This document shows positions 5,302-13,308 of a stretch of 18,816 bases of DNA, one piece after another. The position numbers were made by a program, and so were the translations under genes. The notes beneath the pieces are model-generated. The model saw only the letters and a list, made by a program, of their open reading frames with translations. It was not told where the DNA came from and did not search any database. Numbering within the stretch: position 1 is the first letter of the stretch; each line of letters starts with the position of its first letter. This DNA comes from an uncultured Lachnospiraceae bacterium (GTDB lineage: Bacteria; Bacillota; Clostridia; Lachnospirales; Lachnospiraceae), in contig CAJUFU010000062.1 of the NCBI GenBank assembly GCA_910585555.1, positions 1 to 18,816 on the forward strand, given 5' to 3'.

Positions 5302-6752
5302 TGAGACGAGTGAATGATATTTTAGCGGTATGTATTTTGGTGCTGACGGCGGTGCTGCTGGTAGCCCTTGGCCTGAAAGCCTATCGCACCCATATGGAAT
5401 CGGAAGAGTTGGAGCGGCAGGAAGAAGAGCAGGCCATGGCTGAGGTTTATGCCAGAAATGCAGAGGCGTACAACCGTGTGCAGCAGATGCAGGTGGAAAT
5501 CCAGGAGATGACCCAGGACCATGAGAAACTGGAAGCGTTTATCACGCAGCTCCAGGAAGAGAGCGCCCGCAGAGACGAAGCCATAGCCCGTGCAGAGGAA
5601 GCGGCCATCCAGGAGGGCATGGACCTGCGGGGTGACTGGGATGAATCGCAGGACGGTTTCTTTGGGGATGACAGTGTGTCCGGCGATGAGAGCGAATCCG
5701 GTCATGAAGGCATGTTTATTGAGGAAGAAGAGGGCGAAAGCGTGTCCGGTAACGAGAGCGTGTCTGGCAATGGGCAGAGTGTATCCGGTAATCAGAGCGT
5801 ATCCGGCAATCAGAGTGTATCCGGCAACGGCAGCGTCTCGGGTAACGGCAGTGTGTCCGGGAACATGTGGAGATTCGGCGGCGGAACAGTATCCGGCAAT
5901 ATGGCGCCGAGGATTACCTTGGAAGACCGGAGGGCTGTGCGCAGTTCCATGAAAGAGACCCTTATGGTGAATCGGACGGACCGGAAACGGATTTCAAACA
6001 GAGAGATAGATTTTACGGGCAAAAAGATTGCCTGTCTGGGGGACAGTATCACGGCGGCGGCGAATCTGGAATCGGAAGAAAACTATCAGCAGTATGCATA
6101 TCCTGCCCGGTTAAAGGAGCTTTTGGGAGCGGAGGAAGTGTATAATCTGGGAATAGGAGGTTCTTCCATCGGACGCTATTGGGCGGATGCTTTTGTGGAA
6201 CGCTATGAAGAAATCCCGGAGGATGTGGATATCATTATTGTGATGGGCGGCACCAACGACGGATTCTGTCTGTCGGAGGACGAACTGGGGACGTTGGATG
6301 AGAGAAAGCCCCGTACTTTCTGCGGAGATTTGGACGAGCTTTTAAGTGGACTTAAGGAAGATTATCCGGATGCGGATGTTTTCCTGGCAACGCCCCTGCC
6401 CAATATCCTGCAGGATTACCTGATGCGCGAGCGCGATTATCTGTTGCCCCAGAGACGGCTTGTGAATGTGATGCTTACGCTGGCGCAGGAATACCACATT
6501 CCTGTCATTGATATGTATAATTCCAATATTCTGGATTCCCACGATGTAGATATTGTGGAGGAATATGTGCCGGACGGTGTACATGGCAATCCGGAGGGAT
6601 ATCAGATACTGGCGGAGCATTTTGCGGCGGAGCTGGTGCGGTTCTACGAGGATGGCAGCTGGGAATCCATCTCCGGGAATTCGATTTCCGGCAACTCGAT
6701 TTCCGATAATTCCCTTTCAGGAAACTCCCTTTCGGGTAATTCCTCCCGCTAA
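5301..6752 (+). CDS. Membrane-anchored SGNH/GDSL hydrolase with Ser-Gly-Asn repeats
   Basis: The 483-aa protein begins with one transmembrane segment (about residues 7-27), so it is probably held in the membrane with the rest outside. A charged coiled coil follows at about 33-95, then an acidic linker with eight VSGN units (about 124-201). The SGNH hydrolase domain spans about 230-450, and a tail of five pentads of the SISGN/SLSGN type ends at 480. Catalytic blocks are intact: Ser249 in GDSI, Gly in the GIGGSS stretch at 284-289, Asn319 in GGTND, and Asp425 and His428 in DGVHGNPEGY. It should be an esterase or lipase-like enzyme, perhaps acting on cell-wall or polysaccharide acyl groups, but the substrate is unknown. 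ATG 5301 overlaps the rlmB stop. A GTG three bases earlier is also possible. An SGNH enzyme is an odd partner for cysteine and rRNA genes. Confidence 0.88.
   Translation: MRRVNDILAVCILVLTAVLLVALGLKAYRTHMESEELERQEEEQAMAEVYARNAEAYNRVQQMQVEIQEMTQDHEKLEAFITQLQEESARRDEAIARAEEAAIQEGMDLRGDWDESQDGFFGDDSVSGDESESGHEGMFIEEEEGESVSGNESVSGNGQSVSGNQSVSGNQSVSGNGSVSGNGSVSGNMWRFGGGTVSGNMAPRITLEDRRAVRSSMKETLMVNRTDRKRISNREIDFTGKKIACLGDSITAAANLESEENYQQYAYPARLKELLGAEEVYNLGIGGSSIGRYWADAFVERYEEIPEDVDIIIVMGGTNDGFCLSEDELGTLDERKPRTFCGDLDELLSGLKEDYPDADVFLATPLPNILQDYLMRERDYLLPQRRLVNVMLTLAQEYHIPVIDMYNSNILDSHDVDIVEEYVPDGVHGNPEGYQILAEHFAAELVRFYEDGSWESISGNSISGNSISDNSLSGNSLSGNSSR
5670..5904 (+). repeat. VSGN-repeat linker inside the SGNH protein
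   Basis: This codes for one VSGD and eight VSGN units, many at a six-residue period (SVSGNQ, SVSGNG). Synonymous codons differ between units (gtgtccggtaac, gtatccggcaat, gtctcgggtaac), so the repeat is kept at protein level and is not a recent DNA duplication. Most of the asparagines are followed by X-Ser. Confidence 0.9.
6666..6740 (+). repeat. C-terminal SISGN/SLSGN pentad repeats of the SGNH protein
   Basis: Five consecutive five-residue units, Ser-Ile/Leu-Ser-Gly/Asp-Asn (residues 456-480), end the protein, followed only by Ser-Ser-Arg. The period is five here, against mainly six in the upstream block. The hydrophobic position is Ile or Leu here and Val upstream. Confidence 0.9.
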
Positions 6753-6754
6753 AC

Positions 6755-6783
6755 TTGCGGCGTACTTTGGAATGGTGTACAAT
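6755..6783 (+). promoter_or_regulatory. Predicted promoter of the small coiled-coil gene
   Basis: The -35 TTGCGG (6755-6760), 17-base spacer and -10 TACAAT (6778-6783) lie directly after the SGNH stop codon. This gives the 92-aa gene a start site near 6790, separate from the T-box operon. I see no terminator between them, so readthrough is also possible. Confidence 0.6.
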
Positions 6784-6812
6784 AGAGAAAATGTGGAAAC
6801 AGGAGGTAAGGT

Positions 6813-7091
6813 ATGGATTTCTTGGATAAACTGGGCGAAACCATCACTGCCAAGGGCAGGGAAGTATCGGGCAAGGCGAAGGATATGGCGGAGATTGCCA
6901 ACTTGAAAAGTCAGATCAATACCTGCGAAGATGTGATCAGGAAAAATTATATTGAGATAGGCAGAATGTATTATGAGCAACATGCTTTGGAGCCGGAGGA
7001 GGCCTATGAGGAAGCCTGCCGCGCTATCACCAACGCAAAGAACGGGGTTGCGGACTTGGAGCAGAAGATTCGGGATGTGAAGGGAATCTAA
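6813..7091 (+). CDS. Small coiled-coil protein of unknown function
   Basis: The 92-aa charged, helical protein has no signal peptide, membrane segment or cysteine pair (one Cys near residue 38 and one near 69). The N-terminus is amphipathic (MDFLDKLGETIT), followed by a Lys-rich stretch (KGREVSGKAKDMAEIANLK) and two predicted helices with heptad-like spacing (about 28-60 and 63-90). Similar short proteins are common in Lachnospiraceae, and some carry a C-terminal zinc ribbon that is absent here. ATG 6813 has an excellent AGGAGGT site a few bases upstream, and the gene has its own promoter and terminator. The function is unknown. A cell-envelope or protein-interaction role would be speculation. 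Confidence 0.85.
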   Translation: MDFLDKLGETITAKGREVSGKAKDMAEIANLKSQINTCEDVIRKNYIEIGRMYYEQHALEPEEAYEEACRAITNAKNGVADLEQKIRDVKGI

Positions 7092-7124
7092 TCACGTAGA
7101 AGTAAAGAAATATGGAAACATAAG

Positions 7125-7166
7125 AATGCTCTGCATTGGGAGATTATTCCAATGCAGAGCATTTTC
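7125..7166. terminator. Terminator between convergent genes
   Basis: A perfect 15-bp stem (7125-7139 with 7149-7163) with a 9-base loop lies between the small coiled-coil gene and the 3' end of the PBP gene. Four T follow on the plus strand (7162-7165). The minus-strand T-tract is weaker (TTCTTATG), so it is best as a plus-strand terminator and may work both ways. Confidence 0.85.
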
Positions 7167-7223
7167 AGCTTCATTATTATAACGTATCTATTAAAGAGCC
7201 TGCCTTGCGCAAGGCGTTTGCGC

Positions 7224-9974
7224 TTATTCTGCGGCCGGCGGCGGGACGGCAGCAGGGTCAACCGGCGGCGGTGTCTGTTCCGCGGCCTGTGCGGCCTGTT
7301 GCTGCTGTGCCGCCAGAGCAGCCTGCTGTTGTTCCAAGAGCGCCTGCTGGGTACGCTGTTCCAGTTCCATCTGCTGTACGGCCAGCACGGCTTCATAGTT
7401 AGGGTCAGAGAAAAAGGCGGCATTGTGAGGACACATATTGGTCGTCTGGGCGGGGGTAGCCACGTTAGTGACCGTGCCGTCCGGGTCTGTCACCTGCGAT
7501 ACGGTGGACGAACCGCCCTGCAGGGAGATGTCTTCAATGGGCGTCAGTTCTACGACGCCTTCTACCTTAAAGGGACAGAACTCACTTGCCGGGAGTCCCG
7601 TATATTGGCAGATCTGACCTGCGTAATGGACATCACAGGTGGCGGAAGGAACCGTGCCTTCTGCAAAGTATTCACTGCGCAGCGTACCGTTGCACAGTCC
7701 TGCAATCGGCAGTTTGCCGGAGCGGGAACATACGGTAGCCGTCACGATACCGGAGGGAACCGAGAAGGACTCGCTGGGCAGATCTTCGTGAATCTTGGAC
7801 ATCACGGCGCGCCATAATTTCTTGGCCAGATTCTTTTCTTCACCGGTAAGTTTCACATTGTTGTCAAATCCGGCCCAGGTCGTGGCCGTATAGTAAGGCG
7901 TATAGCCGGAAAACCATACGTCGTTATAATCGGAGGTGGTGCCCGTCTTACCGGCAATCGCCATGTTGCCGAAATTCACGGCTCCGCCGGTGCCGCTGGT
8001 GACCACATCCACCATGGCGTCTGTCAGCAGAAAGGCCGTTGTCTCCTTAATGACCTGTCTGGAACGCGGTTCTGTATTATCCAGGATAATGTTGTCGTCA
8101 TGGTCTAAAACCTTGGTGTAAAGTTTCGGTTTAATGTAGGTGCCGTGATTGGCGATACATGCGTAGGCGGCATTTAATTCTTCGTTGGTGACGCCTTTGG
8201 TGAGACCGCCAAGGGCTGTGGTCTGCTGGATATCGGAGTAAACCTTACCGTCAATTTCCATGCGGTCAACCACTGTGGTAAAGCCAAAGCTCTTCAGATA
8301 GTCAAAGCCTAACTGGGGCGTAATCTGGGTCAGCGTCTTGACGGCTATGATGTTCATGGAGTCCCGGATACCGTCTCTTAAGGAGGAGAGTCCCCTGTAG
8401 TTTTCCCCGTACCAGTTGGCCACCGGCCGGCCTGTGGAGTAATTGAAAGGCGCATCGTTCATCACTGTGGCCAGTGTGAGTCCGGCACTGTCTAAAGCCG
8501 GCGCATAGGTAGATACCACTTTGAAGGTGGAGCCGGGCTGTCTGACCGTGTCAGTGGCACGGTTTAAGGTACGGCTGGCGGATTTGGCACCCCGGCCGCC
8601 TACCATAGCCACAATATGGCCGGTGCTTTGATCTTCCACCACCAGAGAGACCTGAGGCTGGGGCGTCAGGCTGACATTTTCCGCGTACATCTCATCGCCG
8701 GCGGACATGATGGCTTCCTTGTATGCTTCGATGTCCTGATAGGCCTCTTCCTGAGAAGCATAGATTAAGTTATAGTTGGAAGAGCGGTTTTCCCGCCAAT
8801 AGGCGCGGAACATCTCTGTACTGATGTTCTCACGGTCTCCGTTTGCCCGGTCAATGGTCAGTTCGTAATTTAAGTACCATTTGGTGTTGGCAGGGAAGTT
8901 ACTCTCATCCGCGAAGGCATCATCACAAATCTTCTGAATCTTCGGGTCCTGGGTAGAGTAGATTTTAAGCCCACCGCTGTAGATCAGGGTATATGCCTGG
9001 GTTTCATTGTAGCCTGCCGCAATCAAATCTTCTAAGACATCGTCTATCAATGCATCCGTAAAGTATGTATTGATAGAGGAATCCTCGTTATTTTCGGAAT
9101 CAGCTACCTGGATACGAGAGTATACGTCGTCGGCCAGTGCGGCATCATATTCTGCCTGCGTGATAAAGTCCTGTTTTTTCATGTCGTCCAATACTTTCTG
9201 ACGGCGTTCGGCATTTTTCTCCGGATGGGTGATGGGATTATAGCGGGATGGATTTTGGGTAATCCCTGCAATCACTGCACACTCGGACAGCGTCAGCTCA
9301 TTGACATGTTTACCGAAATAACGTCTGGATGCTGCTTCCACACCCAGTGTGTTGGCACCCAGATTGATGGTATTCATATAGTTGATCAGGATGGTGTCTT
9401 TGTCCATGACCTTTTCCAGCTCCAGCGCCAGATACTGTTCCTGAATCTTACGCTTTACTTTATCTGCAAAAGAATCTTCACTGGTCCAGTCCGTAAAGAC
9501 GTTGTTCTTTAAGAGCTGCTGGGTAATGGTGCTGGCACCCTCGGAAAAATGCCGGTTCTTGATACCGGTCACCCCGGCACGGATGATACCTTTGATATCG
9601 ATACCGTTGTGATCATAGAAACGGGAATCTTCGATGGCGACAAAGGCGTTCTGCAGATCTTTCGGCACCATGTCGATGGTCACCGGGATACGGTTGGAAT
9701 CCTGGGATACTAGTTTCTCTGTCTGATTGCCTTCGATGTCGTACACAAAAGTAGAAAATCCCGTGGGAGTCACGTCTATGTTGCCGATATCCGGCGCTGT
9801 GGCAATGATACCTTTAAAAACACCGATGCCTGCGCTGATGCCAATGATAGCGATGCCGACTATGGCTAACAGGAATACTTGTATAAAGGTAAAGCCGATC
9901 TTCTTACCCCATTTCTTACCTGTAGAATTGAGTGCCTGCTGTTTCTTGCGGACACCTCTTTTACTATAATTCAT
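7224..9974 (-). CDS. Class A penicillin-binding protein (PBP1A type)
   Basis: This bifunctional enzyme polymerises peptidoglycan glycan strands and cross-links them outside the membrane. The 916-aa product starts with a basic cytoplasmic tail and one transmembrane segment (about residues 27-50). The GT51 glycosyltransferase domain follows, with catalytic Glu115 in EDSRFYDHNGID and the GASTITQQLLKN motif. The transpeptidase domain has SxxK at Ser482-Lys485, SxN at Ser539-Asn541 and KTG at 676-678. A Cys-rich segment (five Cys within about 55 residues) and a tail rich in Gln, Ala and Pro end the protein. ATG 9974 has AGGAGG eight bases upstream. A TTG-type start further upstream would include promoter sequence and is rejected. 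The gene is monocistronic, convergent with the gene on its left and divergent from yigZ. Confidence 0.96.
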   Translation of the reverse strand: MNYSKRGVRKKQQALNSTGKKWGKKIGFTFIQVFLLAIVGIAIIGISAGIGVFKGIIATAPDIGNIDVTPTGFSTFVYDIEGNQTEKLVSQDSNRIPVTIDMVPKDLQNAFVAIEDSRFYDHNGIDIKGIIRAGVTGIKNRHFSEGASTITQQLLKNNVFTDWTSEDSFADKVKRKIQEQYLALELEKVMDKDTILINYMNTINLGANTLGVEAASRRYFGKHVNELTLSECAVIAGITQNPSRYNPITHPEKNAERRQKVLDDMKKQDFITQAEYDAALADDVYSRIQVADSENNEDSSINTYFTDALIDDVLEDLIAAGYNETQAYTLIYSGGLKIYSTQDPKIQKICDDAFADESNFPANTKWYLNYELTIDRANGDRENISTEMFRAYWRENRSSNYNLIYASQEEAYQDIEAYKEAIMSAGDEMYAENVSLTPQPQVSLVVEDQSTGHIVAMVGGRGAKSASRTLNRATDTVRQPGSTFKVVSTYAPALDSAGLTLATVMNDAPFNYSTGRPVANWYGENYRGLSSLRDGIRDSMNIIAVKTLTQITPQLGFDYLKSFGFTTVVDRMEIDGKVYSDIQQTTALGGLTKGVTNEELNAAYACIANHGTYIKPKLYTKVLDHDDNIILDNTEPRSRQVIKETTAFLLTDAMVDVVTSGTGGAVNFGNMAIAGKTGTTSDYNDVWFSGYTPYYTATTWAGFDNNVKLTGEEKNLAKKLWRAVMSKIHEDLPSESFSVPSGIVTATVCSRSGKLPIAGLCNGTLRSEYFAEGTVPSATCDVHYAGQICQYTGLPASEFCPFKVEGVVELTPIEDISLQGGSSTVSQVTDPDGTVTNVATPAQTTNMCPHNAAFFSDPNYEAVLAVQQMELEQRTQQALLEQQQAALAAQQQQAAQAAEQTPPPVDPAAVPPPAAE

Positions 9975-10028
9975 GCGTAATGCCTCCTTAACTTGGTCTG
10001 CGTACAGAATTTCCGTTTGAACGCTAAC

Positions 10029-10060
10029 CGCAAACGGCAAGGTTTGCGTTCATTGTACCA
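10029..10060 (-). promoter_or_regulatory. PBP promoter and overlapping palindrome
   Basis: On the minus strand, TGGTACAAT (complement of 10052-10060) is an extended -10 element. No good -35 lies at the right distance. The predicted start near 10045 falls inside an inverted repeat, CGCAAAC (10029-10035) and GTTTGCG (10042-10048), that could be a repressor or activator site, or a hairpin at the mRNA 5' end. The promoter is inferred from the consensus. Confidence 0.5.
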
Positions 10061-10134
10061 AAATTTCCCCTGTAAAGGAAGTTTTTTCATTTTATCTTAA
10101 GAATTGTTTACGATTTTATACACTTTTATTCCGC

Positions 10135-10163
10135 TTGTGCGGCTTTGGTGAAAATGTTATACT
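10135..10163 (+). promoter_or_regulatory. Predicted promoter of yigZ
   Basis: The -35 TTGTGC (10135-10140), 17-base spacer and -10 TATACT (10158-10163) give a start near 10170, about 60 bases before the yigZ start. It is divergent from the PBP promoter, about 75 bases away. Confidence 0.6.
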
Positions 10164-10229
10164 TAAAAAAGCTTAAGCTGGCACAAAGGGATGGAATATC
10201 CCTGAGAAAGGATATGAAGATTTATACTT

Positions 10230-10886
10230 ATGGAATCCGGTGGAAGGATAGAACCCTATAAAATCATAGAATATGGAGGCGTGGGTGAGATTGAAGAGAA
10301 GAAATCCCGCTTTATTGCCCAGGTGCAGGCGGTATCCACAGAGGAGGAAGCCCAGGCTTTTATTGAGTTGGTACGAAAGCGATATTGGGATGCCAGGCAT
10401 CATTGCTATGCTTATATTCTGGGAGAGCAGGGACAGATTATGCGCTTCTCGGATGACGGGGAGCCTTCGGGTACGGCCGGCAGGCCGATTCTGGAGGTGC
10501 TTACCGGTTCCGGAATCCGCAATCTGGTATTGGTAGTGACCAGATATTTCGGCGGAACCCTTCTTGGCACCGGCGGTCTTGTGCGGGCCTATACCCAGGC
10601 GGCCCAGGCAGGAATCGATGCCAGCACAGTGGGCACCATGTGTTATGGATATACGTTGACCGTGGAGACGGATTATAACGGCATCGGCAAGATACAGTAT
10701 CTTTTGGGACAGCGGGGAATTCCCATAGAGGATGCCGTGTATGCCGGGCAGGTGTCCATCACTTGTAAAGTTCCCTTTGAGGAGAAAGAAAAATTGTGGC
10801 GTGAGATTACGGAGGCTACTGCCGGAAGGGCGCAGATGGCGGTTTCCGATCCCATGTATTATAAGAGTGCAGGAGGCACTTCCTAA
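10230..10886 (+). CDS. yigZ: YigZ/IMPACT family protein
   Basis: The 218-aa protein belongs to the UPF0029/IMPACT family, related in fold to elongation-factor domains. In eukaryotes it affects translational control through GCN1, and its bacterial role is not settled. The family core is clear: KKSRFIAQV near residue 25, the ARHHCYAYILG segment, FSDDGEPSGTAGRPIL at about 73-88, and VTRYFGGTLLGTGGLVRAY at about 103-121. A C-terminal alpha/beta domain follows. The start is less certain. AAAGGA at 10207-10212 is about 17 bases from ATG 10230, but homologues begin at a similar distance from the KKSRF motif. It is the first gene after its promoter and is followed by mgtE after 74 bases, so the two may share a transcript. 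Confidence 0.9.
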   Translation: MESGGRIEPYKIIEYGGVGEIEEKKSRFIAQVQAVSTEEEAQAFIELVRKRYWDARHHCYAYILGEQGQIMRFSDDGEPSGTAGRPILEVLTGSGIRNLVLVVTRYFGGTLLGTGGLVRAYTQAAQAGIDASTVGTMCYGYTLTVETDYNGIGKIQYLLGQRGIPIEDAVYAGQVSITCKVPFEEKEKLWREITEATAGRAQMAVSDPMYYKSAGGTS

Positions 10887-10960
10887 GACAAGGCTCCAGG
10901 CGGACGTCCATAGAGCCGTATGCAGGAAGGCCTTAGACCTGCACGGAAAGGCGGCATACT

Positions 10961-12370
10961 ATGGGCGAAATCAGTAAGGAGCAGAAAGTGACGCAGGAAG
11001 TGAACGGTAATACACATTTTGAATATGCGGATTTTGGCATGGAGGAGATTCGGGAGCTTTTGGGCAAAGGGCAGTATACCCGGCTTAGGCAGGTCATCCA
11101 GGAGCTGAATGATGCAGATATTGCAGACTATATGGAGGACATGGAAGAGGAAGAAGTGATCAAGATATTCCGTATCCTGCCCAAAGATATGGCGGCGGAT
11201 GTTTTCTCCTTTCTGGAGATTGACAGACAGCAGTCTATCATCACCTCTTTGTCGGATAAAGATGCGGCCCGCATCATTGATAACATGATGTCCGATGACG
11301 CAAAGGAACTGATGGAGGAGATGCCGGCCAATGTGGTGAAGCGGCTGATTGCCAACACCAGCCCGGATACCCGGCAGGCCATCAACCATCTGATGCGTTA
11401 TCCGGAGGATTCCGCCGGCAGTATCATGACGGTGGAGTATGTGGATTTGAAAGAAAACCAGACTGTAGGCGAGGCCATAGAGCGGATTCGTAAGGTGGGC
11501 CTGGACAGTGAGACAATCAATATTTGTTATGTGTTGGATAACAAAAGAACGCTGGTGGGAACGGTGGCCCTGCGTTATCTGCTCATCAGCGATGCGGATG
11601 CGGTGATCGGGGAAATGATGCACCGGAATGTGGTATCCCTGCATACGCTGATGGACCAGGAAGAGGTGGCCAGGCAGTTTAGGAAATATGAATTTACGGC
11701 CATGCCGGTGGTAGATAATGAAGACCGGCTGGTGGGCATCATCACCATGGATGATGTGGTGGACATCCTGGAAGAGGAGACCACAGAGGATATTGAGAAG
11801 ATGGCCGCTTTGATGCCTTCCGATAAGCCTTATCTGAAGATGTCGGTGTTCGACGCTTATAAGAAAAGGATTCCCTGGCTGTTATTATTGATGATATCAG
11901 CCACTTTCACGGGCAGCATCATCACTTCTTTTGAGAGCGAATTGAAAAAATACGTGGTGCTGACGGCATTTATTCCCATGCTCATGGATACGGGCGGCAA
12001 CGCGGGAGGACAGGCTTCGGCGATTATCATCCGCGGTATCTCTCTGGATGAGATAGAGTTTGGCGATTGGCTGGTGGTGATCTGGAAAGAAATCCGCACG
12101 GCGGTCTTATGCGGTCTGACGCTGGCAGTCTGTAACTTTGGAAGACTGATGATTTTTGACAAGGTGAGCGTGCAGGTGGCTCTGGTGGTCTGCCTGACTT
12201 TGCTGATGGCCGTTATTGTGGCGAAGATGGTGGGGTCCACACTGCCTATGCTTGCTAAGAAAATCGGGCTGGACCCGGCGGTGATGGCGAGTCCGTTCAT
12301 CACCACGATCGTGGACGCCATTTCCTTGTTGATTTATTTTAGGGTGGCGGAGCTGGTGTTGGGAATATAG
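10961..12370 (+). CDS. mgtE: Magnesium transporter MgtE
   Basis: This is a dimeric Mg2+ channel in the cytoplasmic membrane, gated by Mg2+ binding to its cytosolic domains. The 469-aa protein has the N domain of helical repeats (about residues 25-145), two CBS domains (about 147-270), a connecting plug helix, and five transmembrane helices (about 300-469). The pore signature PMLMDTGGNAGGQ is at 339-351. The last helix has LDPAVMASPFITTIVD, whose Asp452 probably corresponds to the pore Mg2+-binding aspartate. The site GGAAAGGCGG lies before ATG 10961. The 74-base gap after yigZ holds a small hairpin (TGCAGG/CCTGCA at 10921-10943) but is too short for an M-box riboswitch, so control is probably by protein gating. 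Confidence 0.97.
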   Translation: MGEISKEQKVTQEVNGNTHFEYADFGMEEIRELLGKGQYTRLRQVIQELNDADIADYMEDMEEEEVIKIFRILPKDMAADVFSFLEIDRQQSIITSLSDKDAARIIDNMMSDDAKELMEEMPANVVKRLIANTSPDTRQAINHLMRYPEDSAGSIMTVEYVDLKENQTVGEAIERIRKVGLDSETINICYVLDNKRTLVGTVALRYLLISDADAVIGEMMHRNVVSLHTLMDQEEVARQFRKYEFTAMPVVDNEDRLVGIITMDDVVDILEEETTEDIEKMAALMPSDKPYLKMSVFDAYKKRIPWLLLLMISATFTGSIITSFESELKKYVVLTAFIPMLMDTGGNAGGQASAIIIRGISLDEIEFGDWLVVIWKEIRTAVLCGLTLAVCNFGRLMIFDKVSVQVALVVCLTLLMAVIVAKMVGSTLPMLAKKIGLDPAVMASPFITTIVDAISLLIYFRVAELVLGI

Positions 12371-12411
12371 AACAAATGAAGTTTTTTATCTGTTGATGTG
12401 GGAGGTCAAAA

Positions 12412-12894
12412 ATGCGCCGTTTAGACAGAGAAGTGAAGGAATTTAAGGATATCGTATCTATTATAGAGAAGTGTGATGTGTGCAGGATTGCCCTAAATAA
12501 TGACGGCTATCCATATATATTGCCGTTGAATTTTGGGATGAAAGTGGAAGGAGAGAAGATTGAACTGTACTTTCATGGCGCAATGGAAGGTACGAAATAT
12601 GATCTGATAAAAAAGGATAACAGAGTCAGTTTTGAAATGGACTGTGAACATAGACTGGTTACGGAAACAGAGCAGGGAAACTGCACCATGGAGTATGCAA
12701 GTGTGATCGGGCAAGGATATATGGAAATCCTTTCTGATGATGAAAAGGAAGATGCCCTGTGCATTTTGATGAAGCACTACCATCAGGAAGAGTTTCCCTT
12801 TAACAAAGCGGTTATGCCCCAGACAAAGGTTTTTAAACTGGTGGTGGAACAGGTGACGGGTAAGAGGAGAAAGAAGAGAGCTGTCAGCGAATAG
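12412..12894 (+). CDS. Pyridoxamine 5'-phosphate oxidase-like flavin protein (NimA-like)
   Basis: The 160-aa cytosolic protein has the split beta-barrel FMN-binding fold. It starts with the RRLDREV motif typical of the 5-nitroimidazole-resistance (Nim)-like branch, then ALNNDGYPYILPLNFGM (a beta hairpin of the flavin site). After that come FHGAMEGTKYDLIKKDNRVSF and the dimer strand EYASVIGQGYMEIL. The C-terminus has a short basic tail. Members reduce or bind small molecules with FMN, and the true substrate is usually unknown. Resistance to nitroimidazoles cannot be claimed from sequence alone. GGGAGG at 12400-12405 gives ATG 12412. It lies 41 bases after mgtE and 20 before a VOC gene, with which it is probably co-transcribed. 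Confidence 0.9.
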   Translation: MRRLDREVKEFKDIVSIIEKCDVCRIALNNDGYPYILPLNFGMKVEGEKIELYFHGAMEGTKYDLIKKDNRVSFEMDCEHRLVTETEQGNCTMEYASVIGQGYMEILSDDEKEDALCILMKHYHQEEFPFNKAVMPQTKVFKLVVEQVTGKRRKKRAVSE

Positions 12895-12914
12895 ACAGTG
12901 AGGGGAGAACGCTC

Positions 12915-13277
12915 ATGAAATTAAAGAATATACTGATTGTTGTGAAAGATATCGAAAAATCGAAGCAGTTTTATCACGATTTGTTCGGTCTGGATATGAT
13001 ATTGGATAATGAAGGCAATATGATTTTAACGGAAGGTCTCGTACTCCAAGATGAAAAAATCTGGAGAAAGTTTTTGGGAAAAGATATTATGCCCCAAAGT
13101 AATTCCTGTGAACTGTATTTTGAGGAGTCAGATATCGAAGCATTTGTTGAAAAGCTGGAAAAAATGTATCCCGGGGTGCAATATGTCAACCGGTTGATGA
13201 CCCACAGCTGGGGACAGAAGGTTATCCGCTTTTATGATTTGGATGGTAATCTGATTGAGGTGGGAACGCCTATGTAG
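12915..13277 (+). CDS. VOC (glyoxalase/bleomycin resistance) family protein
   Basis: The 120-aa protein is one vicinal-oxygen-chelate module made of two beta-alpha-beta-beta-beta units. It begins with IVVKDIEKSKQFYHDLFGLD, the typical opening, and ends with the equally typical FYDLDGNLIEVGTPM, where the Glu is a usual metal ligand. The metal site looks incomplete for a classical glyoxalase I, so the activity is unknown. AGGGGAG at 12901-12907 supports ATG 12915. It follows the flavin protein by 20 bases and is closed by a terminator, so the pair may form a small detoxification-type unit (inference). Confidence 0.9.
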   Translation: MKLKNILIVVKDIEKSKQFYHDLFGLDMILDNEGNMILTEGLVLQDEKIWRKFLGKDIMPQSNSCELYFEESDIEAFVEKLEKMYPGVQYVNRLMTHSWGQKVIRFYDLDGNLIEVGTPM

Positions 13278-13282
13278 ATTTC

Positions 13283-13308
13283 AAAATCGGGCTTTGCTCG
13301 ATTTTTTT
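13283..13308 (+). terminator. Intrinsic terminator after the VOC gene
   Basis: AAAATCG (13283-13289) pairs with CGATTTT (13299-13305), with an inner GC pair near the loop. The stem runs into seven T in total. It lies directly after the VOC stop codon and separates this unit from the carbohydrate locus. Confidence 0.8.

Noticed and set aside
5670..5904. CRISPR-like array
   Set aside because: The periodic signal is the VSGN coding repeat. Units are 15-21 bases, vary at synonymous sites and have no unique spacers.
6666..6740. Standard pentapeptide-repeat (beta-helix) domain
   Set aside because: The N-S-L/I-S-G order swaps the positions of the usual A-D/N-L-x-x repeat, and five units are too few for a stable helix.
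7152..7817. Plus-strand frame of 221 codons opposite the PBP 3' end
   Set aside because: It begins inside the terminator hairpin, lacks a ribosome site and resembles no family. The PBP is clearly the real gene.
10887..10960. M-box or other Mg2+ riboswitch before mgtE
   Set aside because: Only 74 bases are available and only a small hairpin is seen; an M-box needs about twice that length.
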